Assembly: GCA_025603075.1 (NCBI GenBank)
Contig: MU626505.1
Span: 1-26,654, forward strand
Length of the DNA: 26,654 nt
Direction: 5' to 3'
Origin: Neoconidiobolus thromboides FSU 785
Lineage: Eukaryota; Entomophthoromycota; Entomophthoromycetes; Entomophthorales; Neoconidiobolaceae
Shown here: piece by piece, positions 11,318 to 20,941 of the stretch
How the letters are laid out: every line of letters starts with the position of its first letter
Position numbering within the stretch: position 1 is the first letter of the stretch
Translations under genes and position numbers: made by a program
Notes under the pieces: generated by a model
Databases searched by the model: none
Seen by the model: the letters and a program-made list of their open reading frames with translations, nothing else
What the model was told of the DNA's origin: nothing

Positions 11318-11671
11318 ATCGTCGATTTTGCTCAATTTATTGTGTTCTATAGTGATAGATCGAAAAATTCAATTTTCAACCAATCAGATAAGAAAAAAGA
11401 TTAGGCTATGTTGGACAATTACATCATAAAATTTTGGTTAGTAATCCAAAATTCTTATTATTAAGGTAGATTTATTTAGCCTATTCATATTGAATTGGGA
11501 ATTATAGCCGGAATTTAGATGGAGCGTTTTATGATGAATATGGTTCATTAAATTAGGGATTCCATTTTATTAATCTAGATTCTTTAAATTAAATATTGTG
11601 TTTATTAATTATTGATTATTTCTAATTAATTAAACTATTAACTTAATGAGTATTATCAATATTAACTTATT

Positions 11672-11710
11672 GTTTAGTTTAGTTTAGTTTAGTTTAGTTT
11701 AGTTTAGTTT
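11672..11710 (+). repeat. (GTTTA)7.8 pentanucleotide tandem
   Basis: Almost eight perfect head-to-tail copies of GTTTA over 39 bp. The copies are identical, so the tract is young or actively slipping. It lies downstream of both flanking regulatory regions with no obvious role. Confidence 0.95.
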
Positions 11711-11845
11711 TCTTATTATTATAAACTTAGTGCCATACTAATTTCTAGTTTTTTTTATTAATTTTACTAATTTAATTAATAAGCTATTCTTTATAAAATT
11801 CATTATGTAATAAAATGTAAGAAAGGAAATATTATTGAATTTAAT

Positions 11846-11951
11846 ATATAAGGATGTTTTTTTGATTTCATTACTTTTTCCATTTTTTAAGCTCTATTTG
11901 AGCGGAAAAATTGTTAGCAAAATCCTTAAACACAAAAATACATCCCCATAT
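11846..11951 (+). mobile_element. MITE copy 2 (reference orientation)
   Basis: Core of 98 bp from AAGGATGT (11850) to ACATCCCC (11947), with ATAT on both flanks. Inside: T-run, CTTC/TTTC-ATTACTTTTTC, the central block GCTCTATTTGAGCGG, then AAAATTGTTAGCAAAATCC and CACAAAAATACA. The ends are mirror images, so the single strand can fold into a long hairpin. No ORF. Confidence 0.88.
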
Positions 11952-12118
11952 TTTAATTTTCCTAGTAGTTGTATTGGACTAAATTCCATCAATTAATTAT
12001 ACTTGAATTATCATTATTTGCATTTTCATTAATTAATTTGTAATTTTAAACTCAAAATAATGATAAATAATAAATAATAAATAATAGATAAGCTTTAATT
12101 TGACAACGTTATATTTAT

Positions 12119-15100
12119 TTAGTCTTGATTTAACATCTTTCTTTCAGCCTCATCATCACCTCCCTTCTTCTTTTTAACCCAAAATAAAAATACGCCAATT
12201 AAAATGACTATTAATAATACCCACCAAATAGGAGAGATAGAAGAAGAAGAGATGGTAGAATGAGAAGTTAGTTTATTGTTTAAAGCATCATCAATATTCT
12301 TTAAAATGTTCTCTTTTTCAAATTTAAATTCATGTTGTTCAATATCTTTATCAAAAACAATGGAAGTTTCTGGTTTAGTAATGACATAAAAGGGTAAATC
12401 CTCTGAATTTTTGCCATAAACTCTTTTAACATATTCTGAAAATTCAAGACCATTTAAATAACCAAAACCTAATCTTCCATCCTGATCTTTCTTTTCTTCA
12501 ACAATTTCATTTAACATATTAATTTCTAAATCATTTTCTTCTTTTAATATACTTAAACAAATATATTCATATTTTTTCATAAATATATCTATATTATTAT
12601 GATCTAATTTAATTAATGATTGAAATTGAGCTTGTGATAATTGTTGTTTAATTGAAGTAGATTGAGAATTATTTTCAACCATTTTACCATCTGAAAATAA
12701 TTTTAAATCCCCTGCTTCAATTTGTGGGTAATTTTTAGCATCCGATTTCTTCATTAAATATATATTTTGTTCCAAGTATTCTTCTTTTACAAATGATTTT
12801 AATTTCTGTATATGTTGTTCTGTTTCATAGATAAACAACCATAATTTATTTTGTTTGACTTTCAATAAATTTTCCATTTGTTTATCATTAACAATACGAA
12901 TAACTGGTCTATAAAAATAAATAAATAAATCATTAATATTAAATGATAACTTACTTTCTAGAACTAATAATGAATGAATTGATAGCCTCTTTATTAGGAA
13001 GTCCATGATAATCTCTTGGGTTCCCATCTTTAAAATATTTTAATTTTGGATATTTTTCAACTTTTAATTTTTGACATAACTCATGATTTTTATCACAATA
13101 AATTGTTGCTAAATTTACCGAATTAACAAAATCAGGTGCCAACTCTTGCAAAATTGAATGAATTGCTTTACATTTAATACAACTGGCTGTTTTAAATAAT
13201 ATAAAGTAATTACCAGTTGGTACTAATAATTCATAATTTTCACTATTTAATTCCATTAATTTACCATCTGGATTACTAATTCTTTCATTTTTAAAATAAT
13301 AATTGGCAAATAATTTATTTTGAGAAATTAAACTCGTTTTTTCTCGAATATATACTCGAATACTTTCCATATCAAATTCACTATTGCTATAATTTTCTAC
13401 CCAATTACCATTTAAATATAGCTTGATTTCAACTTGTGCTTTAACTTTATACTTTTTACATAATTCATAATCAACTCCACAATCTACATAAGCTAATTGA
13501 GTGTTATAATTATCTTTAAATTTTTCAAATTCCTGTGCCAATACTCCCCATTTTTCATCAAATGGATCGATATCATTTTCTCCTTTTTTAAGAATAAAAG
13601 CTACAAACCTAAATAATAATAAAAACAAACATAAATATCTATTATACATATATATTTATGAATTAATTTAAAAAAACTTACCAAGCTCCATTATTAATAT
13701 TCTCTTCAGATTTTTCGTCAATTTTTAAAACATTTTGAATTTCAACTGGAATACTTCCTTTTTCTTTATTTTCTTTTTTGATTGTCATTCTACCACTTTC
13801 TTCATCTTCAATTGTTTGCAATAACCATTTTTTGACATTATTCAAACTACGATCAAATTCCGTAAATCCTTTAATTAACTCTCCATCTTTATAAAGTTTT
13901 AAAGAAGGATATCCGGTCACCCCATGATCTCTGCAGAAATCTGATTCTGCATCACAATCAAATTGTACCATTTGTAAATTTTTACTTTTTTTGTAACTGG
14001 ATAATTCATGTGATAAACTTAACCATGTAGGACGGAAATGTATACAATGACCACACCATGGAGCATAGTATTTTACAAAAGTATAGCCTTTTGATAGTAT
14101 ATGCTCAAAAGTACTACCTGTTACTGCTGGACTTAATGTTTTTTCATGTTTTTCCATTAACTATAAGAATTGAAGTTAGTATTCTTTTTTCTTTTTTATA
14201 AATATATTATATTTACAGCAACGTCTTTTTTTAATGTCTAAAGTAAAGTTATATTAATAAATTGAATTTTATAAAATATTATCACTATTACCTCTTCACT
14301 GAACTCTGAATTTTCTAAAGTAGTTTCTTTGGATTTATTATCCTCCTTCTTACTGTCCTAATAAATACAAAAAGTTAGTAATCAAAAATTAAAATAAGTT
14401 GGTATTTACTTTATTCTCTTTAGCTTCTTTTTCTTTCCTTTCTTTTTCCTCCTTTTCCTTTTCCTTTTCTTCTTTTTCCTTCTTCTCTATCTCTTCCTAA
14501 ATTACTATTAATTTACATTCTCTAATAACAAATAGTTTTAATTACCTGCTCCTTTTTCTCCTTGTCTTTATCGGATGGATTACTAACATTTTTTTCACTA
14601 GTTACCTAAAAAGCCTGGATAAATAACTAAATACAACAATTCCATAACAAATTTGTACCTTATTTTCAACAGGAGTATCCTTATTCTAAATAAAAGGATA
14701 AATCCCAAAATTTGAACATATTAAATCTCTCTACTTACTTTTAAAAACATTTCTTCTGCCATTTTTTGGATATAAGGTTTTAATTCCTTATCATCTTTAA
14801 CTTCACCCAAGAACTCTTCAATTAAAACACCATCTTTATACAACAATAAAGTTGGATAAGCATCAATGTCATGAAGTTTACATAATTCCACTTCTTTATC
14901 ACAGTTAATTTGTGCCATAAAAAATTTTCTCTTTTCTCTTAAATAGGCAAAGTCTCGACTCATTTGGGACCAAAAGGGAGCTAATTTTTTGCAATGTTTA
15001 CACCAAGGGACATAATGTTTCACAAACCTAGGTAAAATGAAAAAGTTAGTCGATAAGAGGATACAATGGAAATGGGAGATAAAAATTACCAAGTGCCTTT

Positions 15101-15205
15101 ACTAGTAATCATATCAAAATCTGAGCTTTTTAACTCAATGCTATTATCATCTTCAGCGATGATATAACTAAATAATAGTACTAATAATAATAATAGTTGT
15201 TTCAT
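12119..15205 (-). CDS. ER membrane protein with several thioredoxin folds (PDI family), 9 exons
   Basis: Exons on the minus strand: 15205-15090, 15027-14739, 14685-14659, 14605-14546, 14496-14410, 14357-14292, 14160-13682, 13608-12955, 12908-12119. They sum to 2568 nt, giving 855 residues. A signal peptide (MKQLLLLLVLLFSYIIA) leads to a first thioredoxin fold with active site WCKHC (Cys48/Cys51) and cis-Pro in DAYPT. A Lys/Glu-rich linker (about 136-215) follows. The second fold has WCGHC (Cys251/Cys254) and TGYPS. A redox-inactive fold comes next (about 376-465, no CxxC), then one with CIKC (Cys518/Cys521) lacking the usual Trp but with EKYPK. After a further region of about 220 residues comes a membrane helix (about 819-837) and a KKKK cytosolic tail. 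This suits an ER-membrane oxidoreductase of the Eps1/TMX3 kind. CGHC is the classic PDI site, and CKHC also occurs in PDI relatives. Family is secure; the exact orthologue is not. Confidence 0.85.
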
Positions 15206-15749
15206 TTTCAATGTATTTTTTAATATAAAAAAATGAAAGTTGAGTATTCTGAAGCATGTTCCTTATTTTGATAGGAAATAGACTTAATTGGTTCAATTGA
15301 AATTAACTCTTGGTCATAATCATAATGAAAGGCTTAAGAATGAGGCTAAAGCAAAATATTATGGCAGTTTAATCAATTATTTGAGTAAAAAATTAAATTG
15401 ATAGGTTTTCTCGGAGTAGTTGATAAATTAGAGGGTTTTTTAAAATATTAAACTAGAAGATAATTTTTAAAATAGTTGATTTTTTGGGCAAGCTTTCTAT
15501 TATAAAAGTATTTTAATACTACAGTTTGATATTTTTCATAAAAGCACGATATATAATTGAAAGTTATCTTATAAAATATTATTTTATAACTAAAGTAAAA
15601 ATTAAATTGGTAATTAATATTATATACAGCTAAAAAAGTATTTAATTTATATTTATTTAAATTAAAATTAATTACTGATATTATAAATAAAAGATTAGAA
15701 TATAAGAAATTTAAATGACAAATATTTATAAATTATTAATATTTATAAC

Positions 15750-15782
<33 letters not shown>

Positions 15783-15848
15783 TAAATATATAAAAAAGTC
15801 AAAATCTGAAATCATGAATTTTAATAAACTAAAAAAGATAGTTTAAAT
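15206..15848. other. Intergenic, promoter side of the thioredoxin-fold gene
   Basis: AT-rich with no supported frame on either strand. The only structured item is the trinucleotide tract at 15750-15782. Confidence 0.45.
15750..15782 (+). repeat. (ATA)11 microsatellite
   Basis: Thirty-three bp of perfect AAT/ATA triplets in non-coding DNA. Confidence 0.95.
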
Positions 15849-15954
15849 ACATTGGGATGTATTTTTTTGTTAAGAATTTTACTAACGAATTTTCCGCTCA
15901 AATAGCACTTGAAAAATGGACGAAGTAATGATATCAAAAAAAACACCCCCATAT
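15849..15954 (-). mobile_element. MITE copy 3
   Basis: Core of 98 bp from TGGGATGT (15853) to ACACCCCC (15950), flanked by ACAT and ATAT. The central block appears as its complement (CCGCTCAAATAGC), so this copy is inverted relative to copy 2. It lies between the thioredoxin-fold gene and the decayed LRR gene. Confidence 0.88.
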
Positions 15955-16460
15955 GTAGAAATTAAATTATAGACATATGCAGGTTAGACATTTAATAGTG
16001 AAAAAATAAATGTAATAATATATTCGATGATTCACCGTTATGTATTCCTTTTAAAGTTGATACCTTTAGAAAATTATTATTAGTTTAGAATCTCAGATTT
16101 AAAAAGTAAAAAAAATACCTTTATTTAATTATCTATATTAAATAAAAATCTATAACAAACATATAAAGCTTATCTTTTATTAGAGTAGTTTTTTGCAATT
16201 AGTATATATCCTTCATCCATTGCTAATATTAAATCAATTGGCATTATCAATTGATAACTACACTCTTTAATTATTGTAAATCCTCAAAACACTTAATAGT
16301 AGAACTAAAATTCTCTTTAAGTTTTAATTTTAACTTATGTACAAAATTAATATTGGTATTAGCATTAGTAGAGATATAAGGTCCTAAGAAAACACTTCTA
16401 ATTTGGTAAGCTTTGTCTTGATAGTATCTAATTTATTAAGTTGTAAATTATCGAAAGAAC

Positions 16461-16567
16461 ACATGGGGATGTATTTTTGTACTTAAGAATTTTACTAACA
16501 ATTTTTTCACTCAAATAGCGCTTAAAAGATAGAAAAAATAATGAAGCCAAAAAAAACATCCCCATAT
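16461..16567 (-). mobile_element. MITE copy 4, inserted in the LRR pseudogene
   Basis: Core of 99 bp from GGGGATGT (16465) to ACATCCCC (16563) with perfect 8-bp inverted ends, flanked by ACAT and ATAT. Inverted relative to copy 2. LRR-like coding is found on both sides and reads well if the element is removed. Confidence 0.9.
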
Positions 16568-16657
16568 TTTAGCACTTTAGTTTATTTGAGTTTAAATAAT
16601 TAGTAATATTTTCAACATTTACATTAGACTGATAATAGTCAAATACCTCAAGTTGGT

Positions 16658-16695
16658 TTAAATGATTTTTAGATGATTTTTAAATGATTTTTAAA
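16658..16695 (-). repeat. Three 11-bp tandem units inside the LRR pseudogene
   Basis: Plus-strand units of AAATGATTTTT, AGATGATTTTT, AAATGATTTTT. On the coding strand they give repeated NHLK-like residues. Eleven is not a multiple of three, so each extra unit shifts the frame, and the frame does change here. Confidence 0.75.
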
Positions 16696-16776
16696 TAGAA
16701 CAAGCAATTCAGATAACTCTATGTAGTTTAAAGAAGTTATAGATACTTTTTTTAGTTTTAGCAGTTTTATCTTTGT

Positions 16777-17005
16777 TTTTTTATTATTACTACTATCATC
16801 ATCAACAACATTGTTATTTTATTATCATTATCACCTTCATCGTCACTATCTATATTACAATTGTCAGTATCGCTATTGCCACCATTATCATTATCACCAC
16901 CGCTATTATCACCGTTGGTGTTATCACTATCACAGCCTTAATTATAGTCATTGTCATTGTCATAATCATTTTTACTACTATAGTTACTATTATAGTCAAT
17001 AGCAC
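16777..17005 (-). repeat. Degenerate GAT/AAT/AGT triplet tract, relic of an Asp/Asn/Ser-rich coding region
   Basis: On the minus strand almost every codon is GAT, AAT, AGT, GGT or GAC, giving runs such as SDNTNGDNSGGDNDNGGNSD. The Asp/Asn run reads through the TAA at 16938-16940 in the same frame, and after one frame change it continues as NNVVDDDSSNNKK straight into the LRR segment. It is therefore part of the decayed gene, not a free-standing satellite. Confidence 0.65.
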
Positions 17006-18480
17006 TATTGTGCACATCTTTACAATCTATAGACATCATATTTAGATAACAATTTAAATATCTAATATTATAACCATTTGTAGTTATATGGATTACCAAT
17101 ACATCGTTTTCTCTAACAAGTTTCTTTTGGTGATATTGATATTCTTGAAAGCTGTAGGGTGACCATATTAAATTATACATGGTAACTCTGCTGATAATTT
17201 TAACAAATCTTTACTTAAGAAACGAAGCTCAAGGTAGTTGGGTTGGATCTAATAATTGAAATGTCTCTCTTCTAGAAGAATACTGAATAATTGTTCGAAC
17301 TTCAAAGTCGTTTTTGAGTTAAACATCTCTTTTATAGTTTTTAGTTGTCATTTGCGTTTATGTAAATTTAATATCAGAACATTGTACAATATTAAAACTA
17401 TTTTAATCAATTAAATGCAAAAGTTGCTTCTTTAGAAACTTTTAAAGGACCAATCAGCTCCCAATTGTTTTACAATATTGTCATCAAAAAGTTCACTATT
17501 ATTTTAAAATAATTTGTATTTTTGAAAAATACAATACTTCTATAATATGAATATTCACATTTGAAGAACTTTTTTTATTTGTGATATAGCATACTAGTTA
17601 AAAAGTTTATACTTTTTTATAAAATGATTGTTTTAATAAAATTGATAAAGGATAGTTATAAATAGTTCAACAAAACCTTTATACTTTATAACTTTTAACT
17701 ATTTTAGTACTCTATGGGTTATACTGTGATGAAAATAAGATACTAAATATTGAGTTAAAACTGTCAATTTTATGGATTATTTTCTTAATATATAGTTAAG
17801 CCTAATAAATATAACTTTAATATAGGCATCTCAATATAGTTTACAATGAAGCCAGATAACGGTACGTTAAACGATTTTTAAGGAATTTTATTTTTAAAAA
17901 GAGATAATTTGAATATTTATTAGAATAGAGCAAGCTTACGGAGATATAAAAGACTGCTCAATAATATAATATATTTATATTCTTTAGTTGTTAATTTAGT
18001 AAAATTTATGAAGATTTGAAATTCATCACGAGATTTTTTAGAAACAAATCAGTTTGAACCAAATTAAATTTGCCCTTTAAGGGAAGTAAATTTAATCTAC
18101 TAATTCAAGGTTTGGGAATGTTTGAACAAGCTGGATAATTTTAATGAAGACAACTGTTGCTGTTTCTTGAGTTTAATATGATTAATGTGTTAATCTCTAT
18201 TTTTTATAAGGTCTCAATACTTATAAAATAACCTCTATAAGGATATAGACTTTTTTAAGCTTTAAATGATTTTATACTTTTTTAAGTGATGTAATTGATA
18301 TTATCAGTTCAATTGAACCATCACAGCTTGTTTTTTAAAAACTACATTCAAGATTAGTCAACCGGGAGTTATTTGAGAAATTACATGGTTGTTTTTGAGT
18401 TCAAATATTCACTTTAGAGCTCATTGCTTAAAGTTAAGTTTGTTACATATTAAATACCATTTTATTTGAATAAACAAAAG

Positions 18481-18938
18481 CATTTAGCTTTGTAAATTTA
18501 CTTTTAAAAAATAAAGGTATCCGTTAAGATTACAGTTAATTTATAAGATAAGATTAATCTAAAAGTAGTATTTTATCTGATTAAGTTGGGTAGTGGATAA
18601 TGTGTTCTGACAAGTAAGATTTTTAATAAAATCTTGAATTTTAAACAATATTGGAGAGAAACCGCATTAATAAGGATCTGATTGGAGGCATTTATAAAAT
18701 TATATAATATTCTGGCCAGAATCCCAAAATCATCCTTGAAAATGAGTGGGTAAATTTAGAAGATTAGCTTATTTTAGAAATAAAAGAAATTCTGTCTTAT
18801 AAGCAAAGAATTAAAAAAGAATGTTAATTTTATCAGATAGGGTCATTCATATCAGATGTAATATTAAATAAGAAAATTAATATATAAAATAGAACAGAAC
18901 CATTAACTCAAATCTAACTTTAGTTTTTTTATTAAAAT
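18481..18938. other. Intergenic, promoter side of the MFS gene
   Basis: AT-rich with no supported coding. It may include unrecognisable 5' parts of the decayed LRR gene on the minus strand. Confidence 0.4.
18881..18889 (+). promoter_or_regulatory. TATA box of the MFS gene
   Basis: TATATAAAA begins 58 bp before the ATG at 18939. The stomatin gene at the end of the window has its TATA box at nearly the same distance (57 bp), which supports both. Confidence 0.55.
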
Positions 18939-20480
18939 ATGAGTGAAGTCAGAGAAAAAGAATTTAATATCAATAACGCTGATTTAGATATTAAAACAGA
19001 TTCAGATAGTGAGAGAGAAAAGCAACTTTCTAATAAAAAATGGATTTATAAAGCATTAGCTTTATTCTGTGCTATTTTTTTTTCAGCTGGTTCCCATTTT
19101 GCAACTAATACAATCAATTCTTTAAAAGAACATTTAAAGAAAGAGCAGGGATTAGATAACACTCAATATGGTGCTGCTCAATCTGCAGTGTATTTGATTA
19201 ATACTATTATGCCATTATTAGGTGGTATTTTTATGGATAGATTTGGAACAGCTTCTGGTTCAGTGCTTTCTTCGTCTTTGATTCTTCTTGGAAATATTAT
19301 TATTGCTATTTCTTCACATGTTAACTCTTTCCCAATGATTATTGTTGGTCGTATTATTCATGGTTTGGGGTCTGGTATCATTGTAGTTGCCCAAGAAACT
19401 ATCTTAGGGAAATGGTTTTCTACCAGTATTATGGCTTCTGTTATTGGTTTACAAATTGGTTCATCTCGTCTTTTCTCCTTTTTAGCTCAAGGAACTGTCC
19501 CTTCTCTAGCAGAAAGCACTGGATTTTATGGTAATGGGCTCTGGCTTTCAGTTGGTATCTGTGGTATTTCGTGGATTGCTACTTTAATTTATGCTTTTAT
19601 CTTACGTCGTGCTGGTGGCGAGCATATTAGCGAAAAAGCAAAGAAGTCTAGCTTCTCTATTAGACGTCTTTTATATTTACCAGTTGGATTTTGGGTCATG
19701 CCTTTTACTATTTTCTTCTTAGGTGGAGTATGGACACCTTTCCTTGGTTCTGTTGCTGAATTTGTATCTAAAACATATGGTACAACAGCAACCGGTAAAT
19801 TAGTGAGTCAAGAAGTTAAAGCTTGGACCTCGTCTGTTGCCTTAATTGTACCAGTTGTTCTTTCGCCTGTATCTGGTGGATTTATTGATGCCTTTGGTTA
19901 CCGTTCAATTTATGTTGTTGCTTCAGCTATACTTACTATTATTTCTATTGGAATGCTGGCTTGGAGTACAGTTTCTATCTATGTTGGATTAACTCTTTTC
20001 TCTTTAGCTCTCACTATTGGTCCTGTCGCTTTGACATCCTCTGTACCTTTGCTTTTGCCTCCTGAATTAGTAGGTACTGGTATCGGAGTTCATAAAGTAG
20101 GATTATCAGTAGGTGTAGCACTTTTCCATTTAGTTTTAGGTCACGTCCAAGATATTACTCCAAGAGGAGAATATTATTTAGTCATGGATATGTTATTTGT
20201 TGTATCATGCTTATCATTAGTAATGGCTTGTGTTTATGTAATTTACAATAGGCGCTTTATCTTTAGTCTATTTGATGTTCCAGCAAAGCGCCGTAGAAAT
20301 TTGATTGAGAAACACCATGGTGAATTACCAGTTACTCAGAAACTCGAAAACTCCAGAAGTAATATATGGCGTAAGTCCCTTGTTGTTTTAATGACCTTAT
20401 TTGTTTTGATTTCTTGGATTTTATTCATTTGGTCTTTGGTAGAAAATCCAATTGCTTACTTCAAACGCTTTAAGCTTTAA
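18939..20480 (+). CDS. MFS transporter, MFSD1-like, single exon
   Basis: A 513-residue protein with no intron. An acidic cytosolic N-terminus (about 1-33) precedes twelve likely membrane helices. The first MFS loop motif is GGIFMDRFG (95-103), helix 4 carries GRIIHGLGSG (137-146) followed by VVAQETILGKWF, and the second-half repeat has GGFIDAFGYR (313-322). The VVAQ..LGKWF arrangement after a Gly-rich helix resembles the MFSD1 branch, whose animal members export dipeptides from lysosomes; the fungal substrate is unknown. A last helix (about 484-504) follows a basic loop. Codons here are less AT-biased than in RPAP1, which hints at good expression. A TATA box lies 58 bp upstream. Placement among MFS subfamilies is less certain than membership of the superfamily. 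Confidence 0.87.
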   Translation: MSEVREKEFNINNADLDIKTDSDSEREKQLSNKKWIYKALALFCAIFFSAGSHFATNTINSLKEHLKKEQGLDNTQYGAAQSAVYLINTIMPLLGGIFMDRFGTASGSVLSSSLILLGNIIIAISSHVNSFPMIIVGRIIHGLGSGIIVVAQETILGKWFSTSIMASVIGLQIGSSRLFSFLAQGTVPSLAESTGFYGNGLWLSVGICGISWIATLIYAFILRRAGGEHISEKAKKSSFSIRRLLYLPVGFWVMPFTIFFLGGVWTPFLGSVAEFVSKTYGTTATGKLVSQEVKAWTSSVALIVPVVLSPVSGGFIDAFGYRSIYVVASAILTIISIGMLAWSTVSIYVGLTLFSLALTIGPVALTSSVPLLLPPELVGTGIGVHKVGLSVGVALFHLVLGHVQDITPRGEYYLVMDMLFVVSCLSLVMACVYVIYNRRFIFSLFDVPAKRRRNLIEKHHGELPVTQKLENSRSNIWRKSLVVLMTLFVLISWILFIWSLVENPIAYFKRFKL

Positions 20481-20939
20481 TTTTAACTTATTCCAAAACA
20501 TAATTATATCTATTAGGCTAATAAAAAATACAATTAATATAACTTGAAGCTTTGTTTTATTTACTCAGCTAACTATAGCTTTATTATAAGATCTTTTTGT
20601 TTTATTAAAGATACAGCTATAGCTAAATAGCAATGAGCTCTTATTTTAAATGTAACACTGGTGATTATGGCAGTCCTATTCAGTCGGATTTCTATAAAAA
20701 TATGTTTTTTAAAGTTGAAGTTAAAAGCTTGCTTTTGTTTGAGTTATTTGACTACATGTTGTAAAGAACGATAATGTCAATATTGATAAAACTTAGAAGC
20801 ATAGCAAAGAAAAGTTTCAAAGTTAAAACCCAGATTTTTACTCAACTCTACAATAATTATCACCAATAATTTAAAAATATTCAATAACTATATATTTATA
20901 GGCAACACCTTTATATTTATAAAGCATACTAATTTCATA
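20481..20939. other. Intergenic, 3' side of the MFS gene
   Basis: AT-rich with scattered stops on all frames and no repeat or RNA gene recognised. Confidence 0.45.
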
Positions 20940-20941
20940 TA

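Larger units (their letters stand above)
11318..12118. other. Intergenic, TRR1 promoter side to 3' side of the thioredoxin-fold gene
   Basis: About 800 bp with no gene. It holds the pentanucleotide tract at 11672-11710, MITE copy 2 and a short seven-base tandem near 12062-12087 (ATAAATA, about three units). The rest is unstructured AT-rich DNA. Confidence 0.5.
16190..18480 (-). pseudogene. Decayed leucine-rich-repeat (F-box/RNI-like) gene
   Basis: On the minus strand several frame-broken segments in consistent order read as leucine-rich repeats. From the 5' side: QLVQTFPNLELVD (about 18085-18160); MPILKLYLLGLT (about 17790-17835); DPTQLPELRFLSKDLLKL (about 17200-17260); NGYNIRYLNCYLNMMSID (about 17030-17090). 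Next is an Asp/Asn/Gly/Ser-rich acidic stretch (about 16800-17000). After it come LLKLKKVSITSLNYIELSEL (near 16730), LNQLEVFDYYQSN (near 16630), and beyond MITE copy 4 LNKLDTIKTKLTKLEVFS and CFEDLQ (to about 16250). Lesions include a TAA at 16938-16940, frame changes near 16820, 16680 and 16390, and the MITE. Such repeats bind proteins, often as substrate adaptors of ubiquitin ligases, but I did not find an F-box helix. The ends of the span are approximate. Confidence 0.6.

Noticed and set aside
16773-17045. Plus-strand hydrophobic Ile/Thr/Val-rich and His/Tyr-rich frames
   Set aside because: They are the other-strand readings of the Asp/Asn-rich codon tract; low-complexity triplet DNA leaves several frames open.
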